Made by a program: the position numbers and the translations under genes
Shown: positions 17,076-25,149 of the stretch, in pieces
Position numbering within the stretch: the stretch's first letter is position 1
How the letters are laid out: each line of letters begins with the position of its first letter
NCBI GenBank assembly: GCA_018222965.1
Contig: JAAEZH010000015.1
Span: forward strand, 54,219 to 118,218
DNA length: 64,000 nucleotides
Direction: 5' to 3'
Source: Bacteroidota bacterium
GTDB taxonomy: Bacteria > Bacteroidota > Bacteroidia > Chitinophagales > Saprospiraceae
Notes under the pieces: generated by a model
Database searches by the model: none
What the model saw: only the letters and a program-made list of their open reading frames with translations
Told to the model about the DNA's origin: nothing

Positions 17076-18752
17076 TTGTCCAGACATTTACAACAATTTA
17101 ACAAAAAAATCAGCGAGATAAAACTTCCCGAGAAGTTCACCTTCCCCTTTTATTACGAGCCACATGCGCTGACCGAAATTGCTACACAGGAACTCCAACA
17201 ATATCTGGAAACTCAATCGGATTTCTCCCACAACTTCGGATTGAAAGACGGGCAGTCCGGAAAGCCAATCGGTAAAATGTTTGGCGTTCTGGTCGTACAA
17301 AAACCAAACAAAGAGCTGGGGTATCTGGCGGCATTTTCCGGCAAGCTGGCCGATAAAAGTTTACCCAATAAGTTTGTACCACCGGTTTACAATGTTCATG
17401 CAAAGGATTCCTTTTTTGCCAAAGGCGAAAAAGAGTTAAATGCCATAAACAAGCAGATCGCCGATCTGGAGGATCATCCGCGTTTTTTGGTGCTGCAACT
17501 ACTGGTTGAAGCAAAATCACGATTTGTTTCAGAAGAAATCCGAAAAGGAAAAGAGCAATTAAAAGCAACCAAAAAAGAACGCAAAAATCGACGAGAAGAA
17601 GCAGAGCAAACACTAAGCCCGGATGCCTTTGAAGCTCTACAGGAAAAACTAAAGGACGAAAGCCTCAAAGGCCAGTTCCTATACAAGCAAGTAGTCAAAG
17701 AAATCAAAAAAGACCTGCAGGAATATCAGGAAGAATTGGAAACATTCACTTCAAAAATTAAAGCCCTAAAACAAAAACGAAAAAGAAAATCAAAAAACCT
17801 GCAAAGACAAATCTTTGAAAATTATGCCTTTTTCAATCAACAAAAAGAAATAAAAAGGCTTACAGATATCTTTCCTAATTTCGAAGAACAACAACCTCCA
17901 TCCGGAGCAGGGGACTGTACCGCTCCCAAACTTCTGCAGTATGCCTTTCAGCACGACCTGAAACCCATCTCGATGGGCGAATTTTGGTGGGGCATTTCTC
18001 CTTCCACGGAAATTAGAAAGCATAAACATTACTACCCGGCTTGCCGGGGAAGATGCAAGCCCATCCTGGGTCATATGCTTAAGGGTTTGGACATGGATGA
18101 AAACCCGTTTTTGAAAAACCCCGCAGCCGATAAAAAAATACCTATCGTATTTGAAGACGATGCATTTCTGATCGTAAACAAACCGCCAGAGTTTTTATCC
18201 GTTCCGGGAAAACAAATCAAAGATTCTGTTTATACCCGGATGAAAGCTACACTCCCCTTTGCCACAGGTCCGCTTATCGTACATCGACTGGACATGTCCA
18301 CTTCCGGCATTCTAATCATCGCAAAAACCAAGGAATCCCATAAGGCCCTGCAAAGTCAGTTTATTTCGAAAACAGTCAAAAAGCGTTATGTTGCCTTACT
18401 CGATGGGGAGGTAGAAGGAGACGAAGGATACATCGACCTGCCCCTGCGTGTAGACCTGGATGACAGACCCCGGCAACTGGTTTGTTATGAACACGGAAAA
18501 CAAGCTAAAACCCGCTGGAAAGTAGTCGAGCGAAAAGCAGGGAAAACGCGCGTTCACTTATATCCCATTACCGGCAGAACCCACCAACTTCGGGTACACA
18601 TGTCGCACCCCAAAGGTTTGAACATTCCAATTTCAGGAGACGATTTATATGGAGTAAAATCAAATCGCTTGCATTTGCATGCAGAGCACATTGAGTTTCA
18701 ACATCCGTCTACAAAGGAAAAAGTTCAGTTTACGGTTAAAGCGGATTTTTAA
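17076..18752 (+). CDS. RluA-family pseudouridine synthase with long coiled-coil N-terminal part
   Basis: Isomerises uridine to pseudouridine in RNA. The catalytic domain is the C-terminal 200 residues: the motif HRLDMSTSGILI has the catalytic Asp near residue 406, and the TGRTHQLRVHM motif lies near 505. The first 340 residues are unlike E. coli RluA: a globular N-terminus, then a highly charged coiled coil (about 120-250, rich in K, E, Q and R), then a C-x-A-P-K-L-L-Q-Y-A segment with an AGxGDC element. This longer architecture recurs in a subfamily of Bacteroidota and other bacteria. No ATG precedes the conserved start in frame; the TTG at 17076 is the first usable codon after an in-frame stop at 17043, so start is uncertain. 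Target RNA unknown. Confidence 0.85.
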   Translation: MSRHLQQFNKKISEIKLPEKFTFPFYYEPHALTEIATQELQQYLETQSDFSHNFGLKDGQSGKPIGKMFGVLVVQKPNKELGYLAAFSGKLADKSLPNKFVPPVYNVHAKDSFFAKGEKELNAINKQIADLEDHPRFLVLQLLVEAKSRFVSEEIRKGKEQLKATKKERKNRREEAEQTLSPDAFEALQEKLKDESLKGQFLYKQVVKEIKKDLQEYQEELETFTSKIKALKQKRKRKSKNLQRQIFENYAFFNQQKEIKRLTDIFPNFEEQQPPSGAGDCTAPKLLQYAFQHDLKPISMGEFWWGISPSTEIRKHKHYYPACRGRCKPILGHMLKGLDMDENPFLKNPAADKKIPIVFEDDAFLIVNKPPEFLSVPGKQIKDSVYTRMKATLPFATGPLIVHRLDMSTSGILIIAKTKESHKALQSQFISKTVKKRYVALLDGEVEGDEGYIDLPLRVDLDDRPRQLVCYEHGKQAKTRWKVVERKAGKTRVHLYPITGRTHQLRVHMSHPKGLNIPISGDDLYGVKSNRLHLHAEHIEFQHPSTKEKVQFTVKADF

Positions 18753-18771
18753 AGTCAGGCAGGCAATCTGG

Positions 18772-18784
18772 CTTTCGCCGAAAG
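18772..18784. repeat. dispersed palindrome CTTTCGCCGAAAG (intergenic copy)
   Basis: Exact 13-mer 19 bp after the pseudouridine synthase stop codon, extended to GGCTTTCGCCGAAAGGC. It lies between two convergent genes. Confidence 0.85.
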
Positions 18785-18805
18785 GCGAATAAAACCGGAT
18801 AAGCA

Positions 18806-19411
18806 TTATATTTTATTATACACTGCCGGACCCAACTCCACAATAATCTCATTTCTGCGATTTACCATTTCATAGGGAGGATTGTATCCCAGGAAGTAAA
18901 ACTTATTGGTGTAAGAAATGCCTTCCGCATCCAGGGCTGAAGTTAATTTGGCCTTATATTCTTCCAGTTTCTCATTGTTCGCCCATCCACTAAAACGAAT
19001 AGCAGCAACAATTTTTTCAGGCTCTTCTCGAAATTCAATTTGCGACTGATCGGGCTGAGGCAGGTTTTCCTTTTTTATTTTTTTAGGAACCATAAACATC
19101 ATAGTCATGGAGTCTTCCATGGTCATGGCCACCGGAGAGGTCATGGCAATTTTTTCTTTTTTGTCATTTCCTCCAAAGATGTATCCCGCTAAAATCGAAA
19201 AGCCTTTGCCGGATGCGGTTTTGTAGTCATTTGAAGGAAGCTTGACCGATGTAAATAAGCTGGCTTCATATTTGCGAATTTCAAAGTCATCGTAGGTTTT
19301 GATCGTCGTGTAAGGATACATTTCAATATTTCGCTGGCCTCTCATGGCAAGTAGTTGTATGACCAGGAAACCTACAGCAAGGATTCCAACTATTATTAGT
19401 AAAGCTTTCAT
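18806..19411 (-). CDS. SOUL haem-binding family protein
   Basis: A single N-terminal membrane helix (residues 3-23, LLIIVGILAVGFLVIQLLA) anchors a SOUL domain. Recognisable SOUL elements are EMYPYTTIKTYDDFEIRKYEAS, the GFSILAGYIFGGN segment, KIAMTSPVAM and the C-terminal FYFLGYNPPY. Eukaryotic homologues bind haem or porphyrin; the bacterial role is not established. Length of 201 residues is typical. It ends opposite the pseudouridine synthase gene, and its promoter region holds a foldback repeat at 19443. Confidence 0.88.
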   Translation of the reverse strand: MKALLIIVGILAVGFLVIQLLAMRGQRNIEMYPYTTIKTYDDFEIRKYEASLFTSVKLPSNDYKTASGKGFSILAGYIFGGNDKKEKIAMTSPVAMTMEDSMTMMFMVPKKIKKENLPQPDQSQIEFREEPEKIVAAIRFSGWANNEKLEEYKAKLTSALDAEGISYTNKFYFLGYNPPYEMVNRRNEIIVELGPAVYNKI

Positions 19412-19442
19412 TTCCCTTGTTTTAAATTGTGTTTTACACCTA

Positions 19443-19519
19443 GAAGTTGTTTAAAAAAAGCCTCAACTGGAATGAAAATTCAATTCTCAGAATCTCAGCA
19501 GCCATTATCAAACAACTTC
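19443..19519. repeat. foldback element, internally deleted copy (77 bp)
   Basis: Begins GAAGTTGTTTAAA and ends TCAAACAACTTC, terminal inverted repeats. The inner 60 bp are nearly identical to the right arm of the 160-bp element at 43822-43981. It sits directly upstream of the SOUL gene start. Confidence 0.75.
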
Positions 19520-19565
19520 TTATTTAAAACAGTACCAAAGCTTTATAGTTGTGAGGAATTAACAG

Positions 19566-20216
19566 CTACACAGCCAACAGATTTTCCTGGTCAAAGGAAT
19601 GCACTTCCTCCGGACTTAGATGGCTTCGGATTTTAGATACAAAGTCAGGAAATTTCCCTTCCGGACTACAGCCTTTCAACATTCCCAGATATACTTTTCG
19701 CTGGGGGCCCTTTAATCGCCCGAACACCCAACCTAAATGAAAATCTTCGTATTCTTTTAGATCGTATTCCAGAATACCTCTCACAACTCCAACGGACTCC
19801 ACGTAGGTAAAGGCTACAGGCAGCACTTTCATTAACACAGATTCTTCATGCTCTAAATGGGTGCGATGTTGGGAAATCCATTTTCCCATTAGCTGCTGAA
19901 TCTCTGCCAGATTAGATTCTCGTTCCGGTAATGCCTCCATTTGGCTGCTTAATAGCTCAAAAGCCCGGTGCTCTGCTTCGTGCTCTTCCGAAAAGACATC
20001 GGTTAAATTGGGGCGCTTTTCTTCTAAGGGCGGATAAAAGGCATGATCCTCCTGATTGGCGTGTAATTCGATGGTTCGTTTAAGGTCATCAAATGCCTTC
20101 TTGTATTCAGGCAATGAAGCCGGAGATAGATTGTTATTTAACTCCTCCAGTTGGCTCAATCCGGCACGGATAGCTTCATGCGTGAGCCGCATGATAGAAA
20201 ATGGCTGACAAGACAT
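19566..20216 (-). CDS. hemerythrin-domain protein
   Basis: Non-haem di-iron four-helix bundle of the hemerythrin HHE group. Ligand-type motifs in order: LTHEAIRAG near residue 10, HANQEDHAFYPPLEE near 50, EEHEAEHRAF near 75 and HRTHLEHEESVLMKVL near 115. The first 150 residues form the bundle; the rest (FHLGWVFGRLKGPQRKVYLGML) is a helical tail found in related proteins. The ATG at 20216 is chosen because the bundle begins a few residues later; an upstream in-frame ATG at 20294 would add a 26-residue extension of unlikely composition. It is the last gene of a cluster with a rhodanese, a small membrane protein and a Crp/Fnr regulator, suggesting a response to oxygen, nitric oxide or sulfur species (inference). 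Confidence 0.85.
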   Translation of the reverse strand: MSCQPFSIMRLTHEAIRAGLSQLEELNNNLSPASLPEYKKAFDDLKRTIELHANQEDHAFYPPLEEKRPNLTDVFSEEHEAEHRAFELLSSQMEALPERESNLAEIQQLMGKWISQHRTHLEHEESVLMKVLPVAFTYVESVGVVRGILEYDLKEYEDFHLGWVFGRLKGPQRKVYLGMLKGCSPEGKFPDFVSKIRSHLSPEEVHSFDQENLLAV

Positions 20217-20311
20217 AGTTATATTTTTTGAAAAAACAGAGTGGGGTCGGCATTGGATTTGTGGGGAGAATCCAATTTTAAAAACTTCAATCATCTACCA
20301 ACCCCACTACT

Positions 20312-20797
20312 TCACTCCAATTCCAAATTGCTATTTAGAGGTTTCTCCATTCGATTCCACGGCAGTATGGCAATAAATTCCTTTAGGTAACATTTATCGG
20401 TTAGGACAGAAAAAACAAGTCCGCTAAAAACTATAAATAGTATAATGAAGGATGACATCAAGTCCAGCTTATAGCCAAGCAGGAATGTACCAACCAATAT
20501 TGCCAGAGCCAGGCGAAACTGCCGGTCAATGCTCCAGGTACTTCCGGTCGAAGAGTACAGCCTCAGTTCCTCCATCTGCTGATGCAAAATGGAAACATTT
20601 TCAAAACCGGAAGCCTTCAATTTTTTCATAACCTCTTTGGCGCGACTGCCACTTTCACATACCAGACAGATATTCCGATTCCGGTATACCTGGAAAGCTT
20701 CTGGATTGAAAGTATTTGAGGGGATATTTACCGCGCCGGACAATGCGGCTTCACTAAACTCCTTTGGGGTCCGTACATCAATAATGATCGTTTCCAT
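20312..20797 (-). CDS. rhodanese fused to a YgaP-like membrane domain
   Basis: Sulfurtransferase domain at residues 1-95: IIIDVRTPKEFSEAALSGAVNIP is the rhodanese start and CLVCESGSRA carries the active-site Cys in a C-E-S-G-S-R loop. A DUF2892/YgaP-type pair of membrane helices follows (about 108-150: LALAILVGTFLLGYKL and FIILFIVFSGLVFSVL), then a Cys-containing tail (DKCYLKEF). This is the arrangement of E. coli YgaP, an inner-membrane rhodanese. The ATG at 20797 is preferred over a TTG at 20803. The hemerythrin gene follows after a short gap. Confidence 0.88.
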   Translation of the reverse strand: METIIIDVRTPKEFSEAALSGAVNIPSNTFNPEAFQVYRNRNICLVCESGSRAKEVMKKLKASGFENVSILHQQMEELRLYSSTGSTWSIDRQFRLALAILVGTFLLGYKLDLMSSFIILFIVFSGLVFSVLTDKCYLKEFIAILPWNRMEKPLNSNLELE

Positions 20798-20835
20798 ACA
20801 CAAATTTTAATCCAACAGGTAATAGAGAGGAGGGC

Positions 20836-20976
20836 CTATAACTGGGTAATAAATTTCCCGAGTAGATAAATGAGCGGAAAGACAGAGCCAAATGCAATGA
20901 TCTTGAAAAGATCGATCATGTCCTTATTTACATTCAACCTAAATTTTGCAGAAGTGGGGCGGGATACCTGTTCCAT
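20836..20976 (-). CDS. 46-residue single-pass membrane protein
   Basis: Short open frame starting MEQVSRPTSAKFRLN and ending GKFITQL, with a basic/polar N-terminus and one membrane helix (about residues 24-41). No family is recognised. Support: a good Bacteroidota promoter 23 bp upstream, correct spacing to the rhodanese gene (32 bp), and a fully open frame filling the interval between regulator and rhodanese. It may be a small partner of the rhodanese membrane domain (inference). Confidence 0.65.
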   Translation of the reverse strand: MEQVSRPTSAKFRLNVNKDMIDLFKIIAFGSVFPLIYLLGKFITQL

Positions 20977-20998
20977 GGTTTTTGCTTTTAGTCAACCA

Positions 20999-21029
20999 CA
21001 AAATTATACCCCTTCCAGGTCCTTTGAAA
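20999..21029 (-). promoter_or_regulatory. promoter of the rhodanese/hemerythrin operon
   Basis: Read on the minus strand, TTTC (21029-21026), 19 bp, then TAATTTTG (21006-20999), close to the Bacteroidota TTTG-N19-TAnnTTTG promoter. It lies in the 75-bp gap after the Crp/Fnr gene and just before the 46-residue ORF. Confidence 0.55.
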
Positions 21030-21051
21030 TAACAAATGTTAATTAATGTGA

Positions 21052-21636
21052 TTAGTCGGTTCTGGGAGAGACACGACTCTTAATACGGGAAAGGGATACA
21101 GTTGTTATCCCGATATAGGAGGCTAAATATTTTTGAGGTATGCGCTGAATGAGTTCCGGACTTTCCTTCAAGATATGCCGGTAACGCTCCTCAGGGCTTA
21201 GCGTGGTGTAGAATTCTATCCGCTGAATGGCATTTTCCAGCGCTACAGAAAGTCCATTATTCCAAAGCTTAAGCAAACGGATATTATCGTTCATCAGTTC
21301 TCTAAATCTAATCGCACTGATCAGTATGACTTTGGTCTCTTCCACTGCTTCCAGATACTCGTTGGAAGGCTGACTAAACAACAAGCTTTTATAACACGTG
21401 GTAAATTCGCCCTTTTTAGAGAGTCGAACCGTTTTTTCGTCGCCATTTGAATCTAACAGATAGGTCCGGATAATCCCCTTTCGAATACCAACCGCGTATT
21501 CAAAAACCTGCCTATCCCGGGCTATGAGTTCTCCTGCCTTATACGTTTCAAAACTTGAAATTCGGTAAATCTCTCTCAGGTCTGCTAATTGCAGGTAGCG
21601 GTACTCCTTGAAGAAATCTAAAACAAAATCTAACAT
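21052..21636 (-). CDS. Crp/Fnr family transcriptional regulator
   Basis: N-terminal cyclic-nucleotide-binding beta-barrel (residues 25-115, ELIARDRQVFEYAVGIRKGIIRTYLLDSNGDEK split over two strands) and a C-terminal helix-turn-helix (QKYLASYIGITTVSLSRIKSRV, about 165-188). No Cys cluster of the Fnr type is present, so it does not bind an iron-sulfur cluster in that way. Length of 194 residues is standard for the Bacteroidota group. It is immediately upstream of, and on the same strand as, the small membrane protein-rhodanese-hemerythrin genes, which are its likely targets. Confidence 0.9.
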   Translation of the reverse strand: MLDFVLDFFKEYRYLQLADLREIYRISSFETYKAGELIARDRQVFEYAVGIRKGIIRTYLLDSNGDEKTVRLSKKGEFTTCYKSLLFSQPSNEYLEAVEETKVILISAIRFRELMNDNIRLLKLWNNGLSVALENAIQRIEFYTTLSPEERYRHILKESPELIQRIPQKYLASYIGITTVSLSRIKSRVSPRTD

Positions 21637-21714
21637 GAAGTATAGTCAGTAGTTGGATGTAAAATGTAGGTATCCCTCTCAATGATAAGGATTTCCAGAC
21701 AATATTCAATATAC

Positions 21715-22377
21715 CTACTCTTCTACACATCGACAGGAATACAAACTTTCTTTTCGATTTGAATTCCTGTACAAAGCTCCATTTTCATTATTAAACAAAT
21801 AAAAGATCGCATTTTCGTTTATAAATTCTTCACCGTCCATGGTGAAAAAACCACCTTCTGCTTCCGTGCTCGACCAAAAAAGAGCCCTGCTTCCGCCACT
21901 GCTAAAATCATATCCATATTTTTTACCTCCTGGAAACGTTTTGATAAAACCAATTTTCTGCAATGCCAAAAAAGCTGTTTTACTTCTTTCAAATTGACCT
22001 TCCGGTCTTTCAGACATTAGTGAGTTACTGGCATCTCCATAAAATTTGATCATTTCATTCCAATTGGTATCACTGGGTAATTTCCATCCTTCAGGGCATA
22101 CATTCATTGCTTCATTCCAGGGATACAGCCTGCCGTATTCACCTGTCTCTGCATCCGCATAATAACTGGATGCTGGCGATTCATAATCCAGATTATCTAA
22201 CATCCATTTTCTACCATCTTTAAGTATTGCTACAGAATAGGAATGACCATCTCTTTCATCCACAAAAATCGCATCTGAGCCTTTCACCCCAGATTTGGAA
22301 CTCCCGAAAGAACACCCCAGGCTTAAGGCCAGGCCACATACGATGGCATAACCTACAGGGAATTTATTTATCATCAT
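21715..22377 (-). CDS. FISUMP-domain lipoprotein
   Basis: Lipoprotein with the Fibrobacter succinogenes major paralogous domain: KDGRKWMLDNLDYE, GRLYPWNEAMNVCPEGWKLP and the closing ALFWSST and LYSCRCVEE are diagnostic. The lipobox is SLGC near residue 22. The start at 22377 (or 22374) begins a proper signal peptide; the longer open frame from 22431 would translate the dispersed palindrome at 22400 as PFGES, so it is probably not used. Function unknown; FISUMP proteins are surface-exposed and often in large families. Confidence 0.85.
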   Translation of the reverse strand: MMINKFPVGYAIVCGLALSLGCSFGSSKSGVKGSDAIFVDERDGHSYSVAILKDGRKWMLDNLDYESPASSYYADAETGEYGRLYPWNEAMNVCPEGWKLPSDTNWNEMIKFYGDASNSLMSERPEGQFERSKTAFLALQKIGFIKTFPGGKKYGYDFSSGGSRALFWSSTEAEGGFFTMDGEEFINENAIFYLFNNENGALYRNSNRKESLYSCRCVEE

Positions 22378-22399
22378 TTTTCCTAATGTTGTATTTTGG

Positions 22400-22412
22400 C
22401 TTTCGCCGAAAG
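22400..22412. repeat. dispersed palindrome CTTTCGCCGAAAG (intergenic copy)
   Basis: Exact 13-mer, extended to GGCTTTCGCCGAAAGGC, 23 bp upstream of the FISUMP lipoprotein start. Confidence 0.85.
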
Positions 22413-22491
22413 GCAAAAAATACATAATCAAAACTTAAACGTGTGTTGGGGATAGAATCTTTAAGGGTAGTTAAACCCCTATAAATCCAGC

Positions 22492-23430
22492 TCAGGTTTT
22501 TGAAAATATTCTTGCAAGCTCACTGGCACATCCCCAGGCCACCGTAAAGCCTGCACCCCCATGTCCGTAATTGTGAAAAACAGAAGGGAAGTGTTTGTCA
22601 AATTCAAAACGAACCTCGCTCCTTCGGGGCCTTAAACCGACAACTTCTTCCAGGATTACCGGTTTACTATTGCTCAAAGAAAGGATGTCAAACCGGTTTA
22701 AAATTAAATCCGTATCAGACTTTTCGACTTTTCTATTCCAGTCATTTTCATAATCGGTGCCTCCAATAATACAGTCATCACCTCTGACAATCACATAACT
22801 CAAGGCGCCTCTTTGGGTGTCATTAACACAAGAGGGAATGTCCATTTTCTGACAACGCAATATTTGCCCTCTCATGGGATGCAGATCAGCATCCTGGCAC
22901 AAAGCTTTTGCGCCCAGGCCCGTGCAATTGACAACCCGGTCATTAAGGGACGCCATTTCTTCAAGCGAATGAATTTCCCGTTTTTCAAAACGGCCGCCAT
23001 TTTTGATAAATTGTTTGTTCAGAAAGGGCAAATATTTGGGCGGCTCGATCAGGGGCACAATAGAAACAAGCGCCTTCTCCACGCCACCCGGCAATTCTGC
23101 AGGTTTTGCCTCCCGGACACTTCCTTCGGGCAGCAATTTTGTCCAGGCCGTGTTGCTTCCGTGTGTATAGGCAGAAATAAATGGAATAAAGGATACACCG
23201 CTTCTCTTATTTGTTTCTTTCTGATACCGCTTGTAAGCGAATGTCGCCCACCGATTGGACTTTTCAACCGGATGAACTTCAAAAGGAAACCATATCGCTC
23301 CAACTTTCCCGGACAGGGTATTGTCGTAGCGCTCTTTAGCAACCAGCCTAACCTGCCAGTTATTCTCCTGAAGAAGAATAGCAGATGTTAAGCCGATAAT
23401 TCCGGATCCTACGACGGTGACAGCTTTCAT
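22492..23430 (-). CDS. D-amino-acid oxidase-like FAD flavoprotein
   Basis: FAD enzyme of the DAAO/GO fold, which deaminates D-amino acids to keto acids with oxygen. VTVVGSGIIGLTSAILL is the N-terminal dinucleotide loop. VHNYGHGGAGFTVAWGCA-type sequence (here FHNYGHGGAGFTVAWGCA, near residue 290) fits the DAAO signature. VNCTGLGAKALCQD and MRGQIL are the conserved mid-domain motifs, and GLRPRRSEVRFE carries the substrate-carboxylate Arg. At 312 residues it matches eukaryotic-type DAAO rather than longer DadA dehydrogenases. Transcribed in the same direction as the FAD oxidase and MFS genes upstream but with a 266-bp gap. Confidence 0.88.
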   Translation of the reverse strand: MKAVTVVGSGIIGLTSAILLQENNWQVRLVAKERYDNTLSGKVGAIWFPFEVHPVEKSNRWATFAYKRYQKETNKRSGVSFIPFISAYTHGSNTAWTKLLPEGSVREAKPAELPGGVEKALVSIVPLIEPPKYLPFLNKQFIKNGGRFEKREIHSLEEMASLNDRVVNCTGLGAKALCQDADLHPMRGQILRCQKMDIPSCVNDTQRGALSYVIVRGDDCIIGGTDYENDWNRKVEKSDTDLILNRFDILSLSNSKPVILEEVVGLRPRRSEVRFEFDKHFPSVFHNYGHGGAGFTVAWGCASELARIFSKT

Positions 23431-23696
23431 CCTTATTGCTTAAAATCGCTCTGTGCATTTTCCATATTAAATTTACCCGCTTTTATTTAATACATATTCT
23501 CATTCTGGAGAAAGTGTTAATAATTCTATACTCCACTTTCAGGAATATCCGGCTGCTTTTTGCGGACTATAGATTTTTTATTCAACTGGACATCACAAAA
23601 ACCAAAAGCGTTATTAAGAGCGAGTCCAATCGCTTAACTATCTGGAAGCTCCTTCATCATGCCTCGTTCGCTCCAAAAGCAAATCCCGAACAAACT

Positions 23697-25040
23697 CTAA
23701 ACTGGCCGGGAATGCCATTCATGAAACAATTTATCAGTATCCCAATGATTCCGAATTTCATCAACCTTTAATAGATTATCCATTGCCATAAATTTGGCAG
23801 TCCTGTGGTTTAAGTTTTCGTCTGCTAATTGCGTACCTGTAGCAAATGGTTCCATCATCCTCATACCCTCTGTTACTATACGGGTGTAATGTTCATCCTT
23901 ATCAGAATCAGTCCAGGCAGCCATTGCAGACATAAAAAATTCGTCTTCCATGGAGAATGCCATATCCTGCCGTTTGCGATCTGCACCTGCCCAATATTCA
24001 AAATGAATAAAACTAGGATGTGGCGGCATATTATCCATGAGATAGTGAATGCCGGGCAAGAGTTCTTCAGGCCTGGCATGTGTCCATATATTATCTACCG
24101 CCCATCGATAATTATCCGGATAATGAAGTGAGGTTAGAAAGTATTGCTTGCTCATTGGTACGGGAACAAGCGGAGAGCGAATGGAAGCTTTTTTCTTGAT
24201 AGGGCTATTTCGCATAAAATCTGTAATGGCTTTTGCCTCAGACCAGGAATCTGCAAATACAAAGGCCCCAACATCAATTCCTGCCTGCCTTATTACAGCA
24301 GACTTTTGAGTTATCGATAGTTTGAGTTCCACTTTGTTTGAAATCTGGTTTCGCAGGCCCATCATCCAGTGTACTACCTCATCCAAATGTTTTAACTTGT
24401 AGGTATGCATTATCATTCCTATAAATCCCGGTTTAGGATGAAGTCTAAGATGGTAGCGAAACACTACTCCAAAAAAGCCGCTTCCCGAACCACGCGCAGC
24501 CCAATAAAGGTCGGCGTTTTCGGTTTCGCTTGCATGTACGATACGGCCTTCTGCCGTGACAATATCTAAAGCAAGTACTTGTTCACAAGCCAAGCCCAAT
24601 TCTACACTATGCCATCCAAAACCACCTTTTAAAAGATATCCACCCAAACAAACACCTTTACAATGCCCAGTAGGAAAAAACAGGCCCTGTTTTACCAATT
24701 CCAACATTAGAACATGCCCTTTACAACCCGGTCCGGCCGTTGCTTGCATGCGAGATTTATCAACAGAAAAGGAATCAAAGAGGGACATGTCGATAACCAG
24801 GCTATTTGCCCTCATATGATTTGCAGACCAACTATGACCACCGGAGACTACACTCACCTTCAGGCCTTCTGCTTTAGCCAGGCGAATGGCTTCCTGGATG
24901 TCTTCCACACTTTGAACCCGATAAAGTATTTCGGGAAAATACGCTGGTCTTCTTTTATTAAAAAGGGTGTCCATGCATGCCTCTTTAAATCCGGGCTCAT
25001 CAGAACGAATTATTCTTGAATGTCTATCAGATTTTTCCAT
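23697..25040 (-). CDS. berberine-bridge-type FAD-dependent oxidase
   Basis: PCMH-type FAD-binding protein of 447 residues. SGGHSW near residue 68 has the His that carries FAD, and GHCKGVCLGGYLLKGGFGW near 127 aligns with the G-x-C segment holding the second, cysteinyl, FAD bond in berberine-bridge-type enzymes, so bicovalent flavin is predicted. Such enzymes oxidise sugars or alcohols with oxygen. The C-terminal substrate and BBE part (after 400) is divergent. No Tat or Sec signal is evident, so it may be cytoplasmic. The gene upstream encodes an SLC45-like sugar transporter, consistent with a sugar substrate (inference). Confidence 0.85.
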   Translation of the reverse strand: MEKSDRHSRIIRSDEPGFKEACMDTLFNKRRPAYFPEILYRVQSVEDIQEAIRLAKAEGLKVSVVSGGHSWSANHMRANSLVIDMSLFDSFSVDKSRMQATAGPGCKGHVLMLELVKQGLFFPTGHCKGVCLGGYLLKGGFGWHSVELGLACEQVLALDIVTAEGRIVHASETENADLYWAARGSGSGFFGVVFRYHLRLHPKPGFIGMIMHTYKLKHLDEVVHWMMGLRNQISNKVELKLSITQKSAVIRQAGIDVGAFVFADSWSEAKAITDFMRNSPIKKKASIRSPLVPVPMSKQYFLTSLHYPDNYRWAVDNIWTHARPEELLPGIHYLMDNMPPHPSFIHFEYWAGADRKRQDMAFSMEDEFFMSAMAAWTDSDKDEHYTRIVTEGMRMMEPFATGTQLADENLNHRTAKFMAMDNLLKVDEIRNHWDTDKLFHEWHSRPV

Positions 25041-25149
25041 GGATGCTTTGAATTTTTACCATGTATTCCTACTGCGAAGATATGGTCACCAAGGAACATG
25101 TGACCTTCCTCAATTTGGTCAAACATCAGGCACTACTAATTAAAATCCA

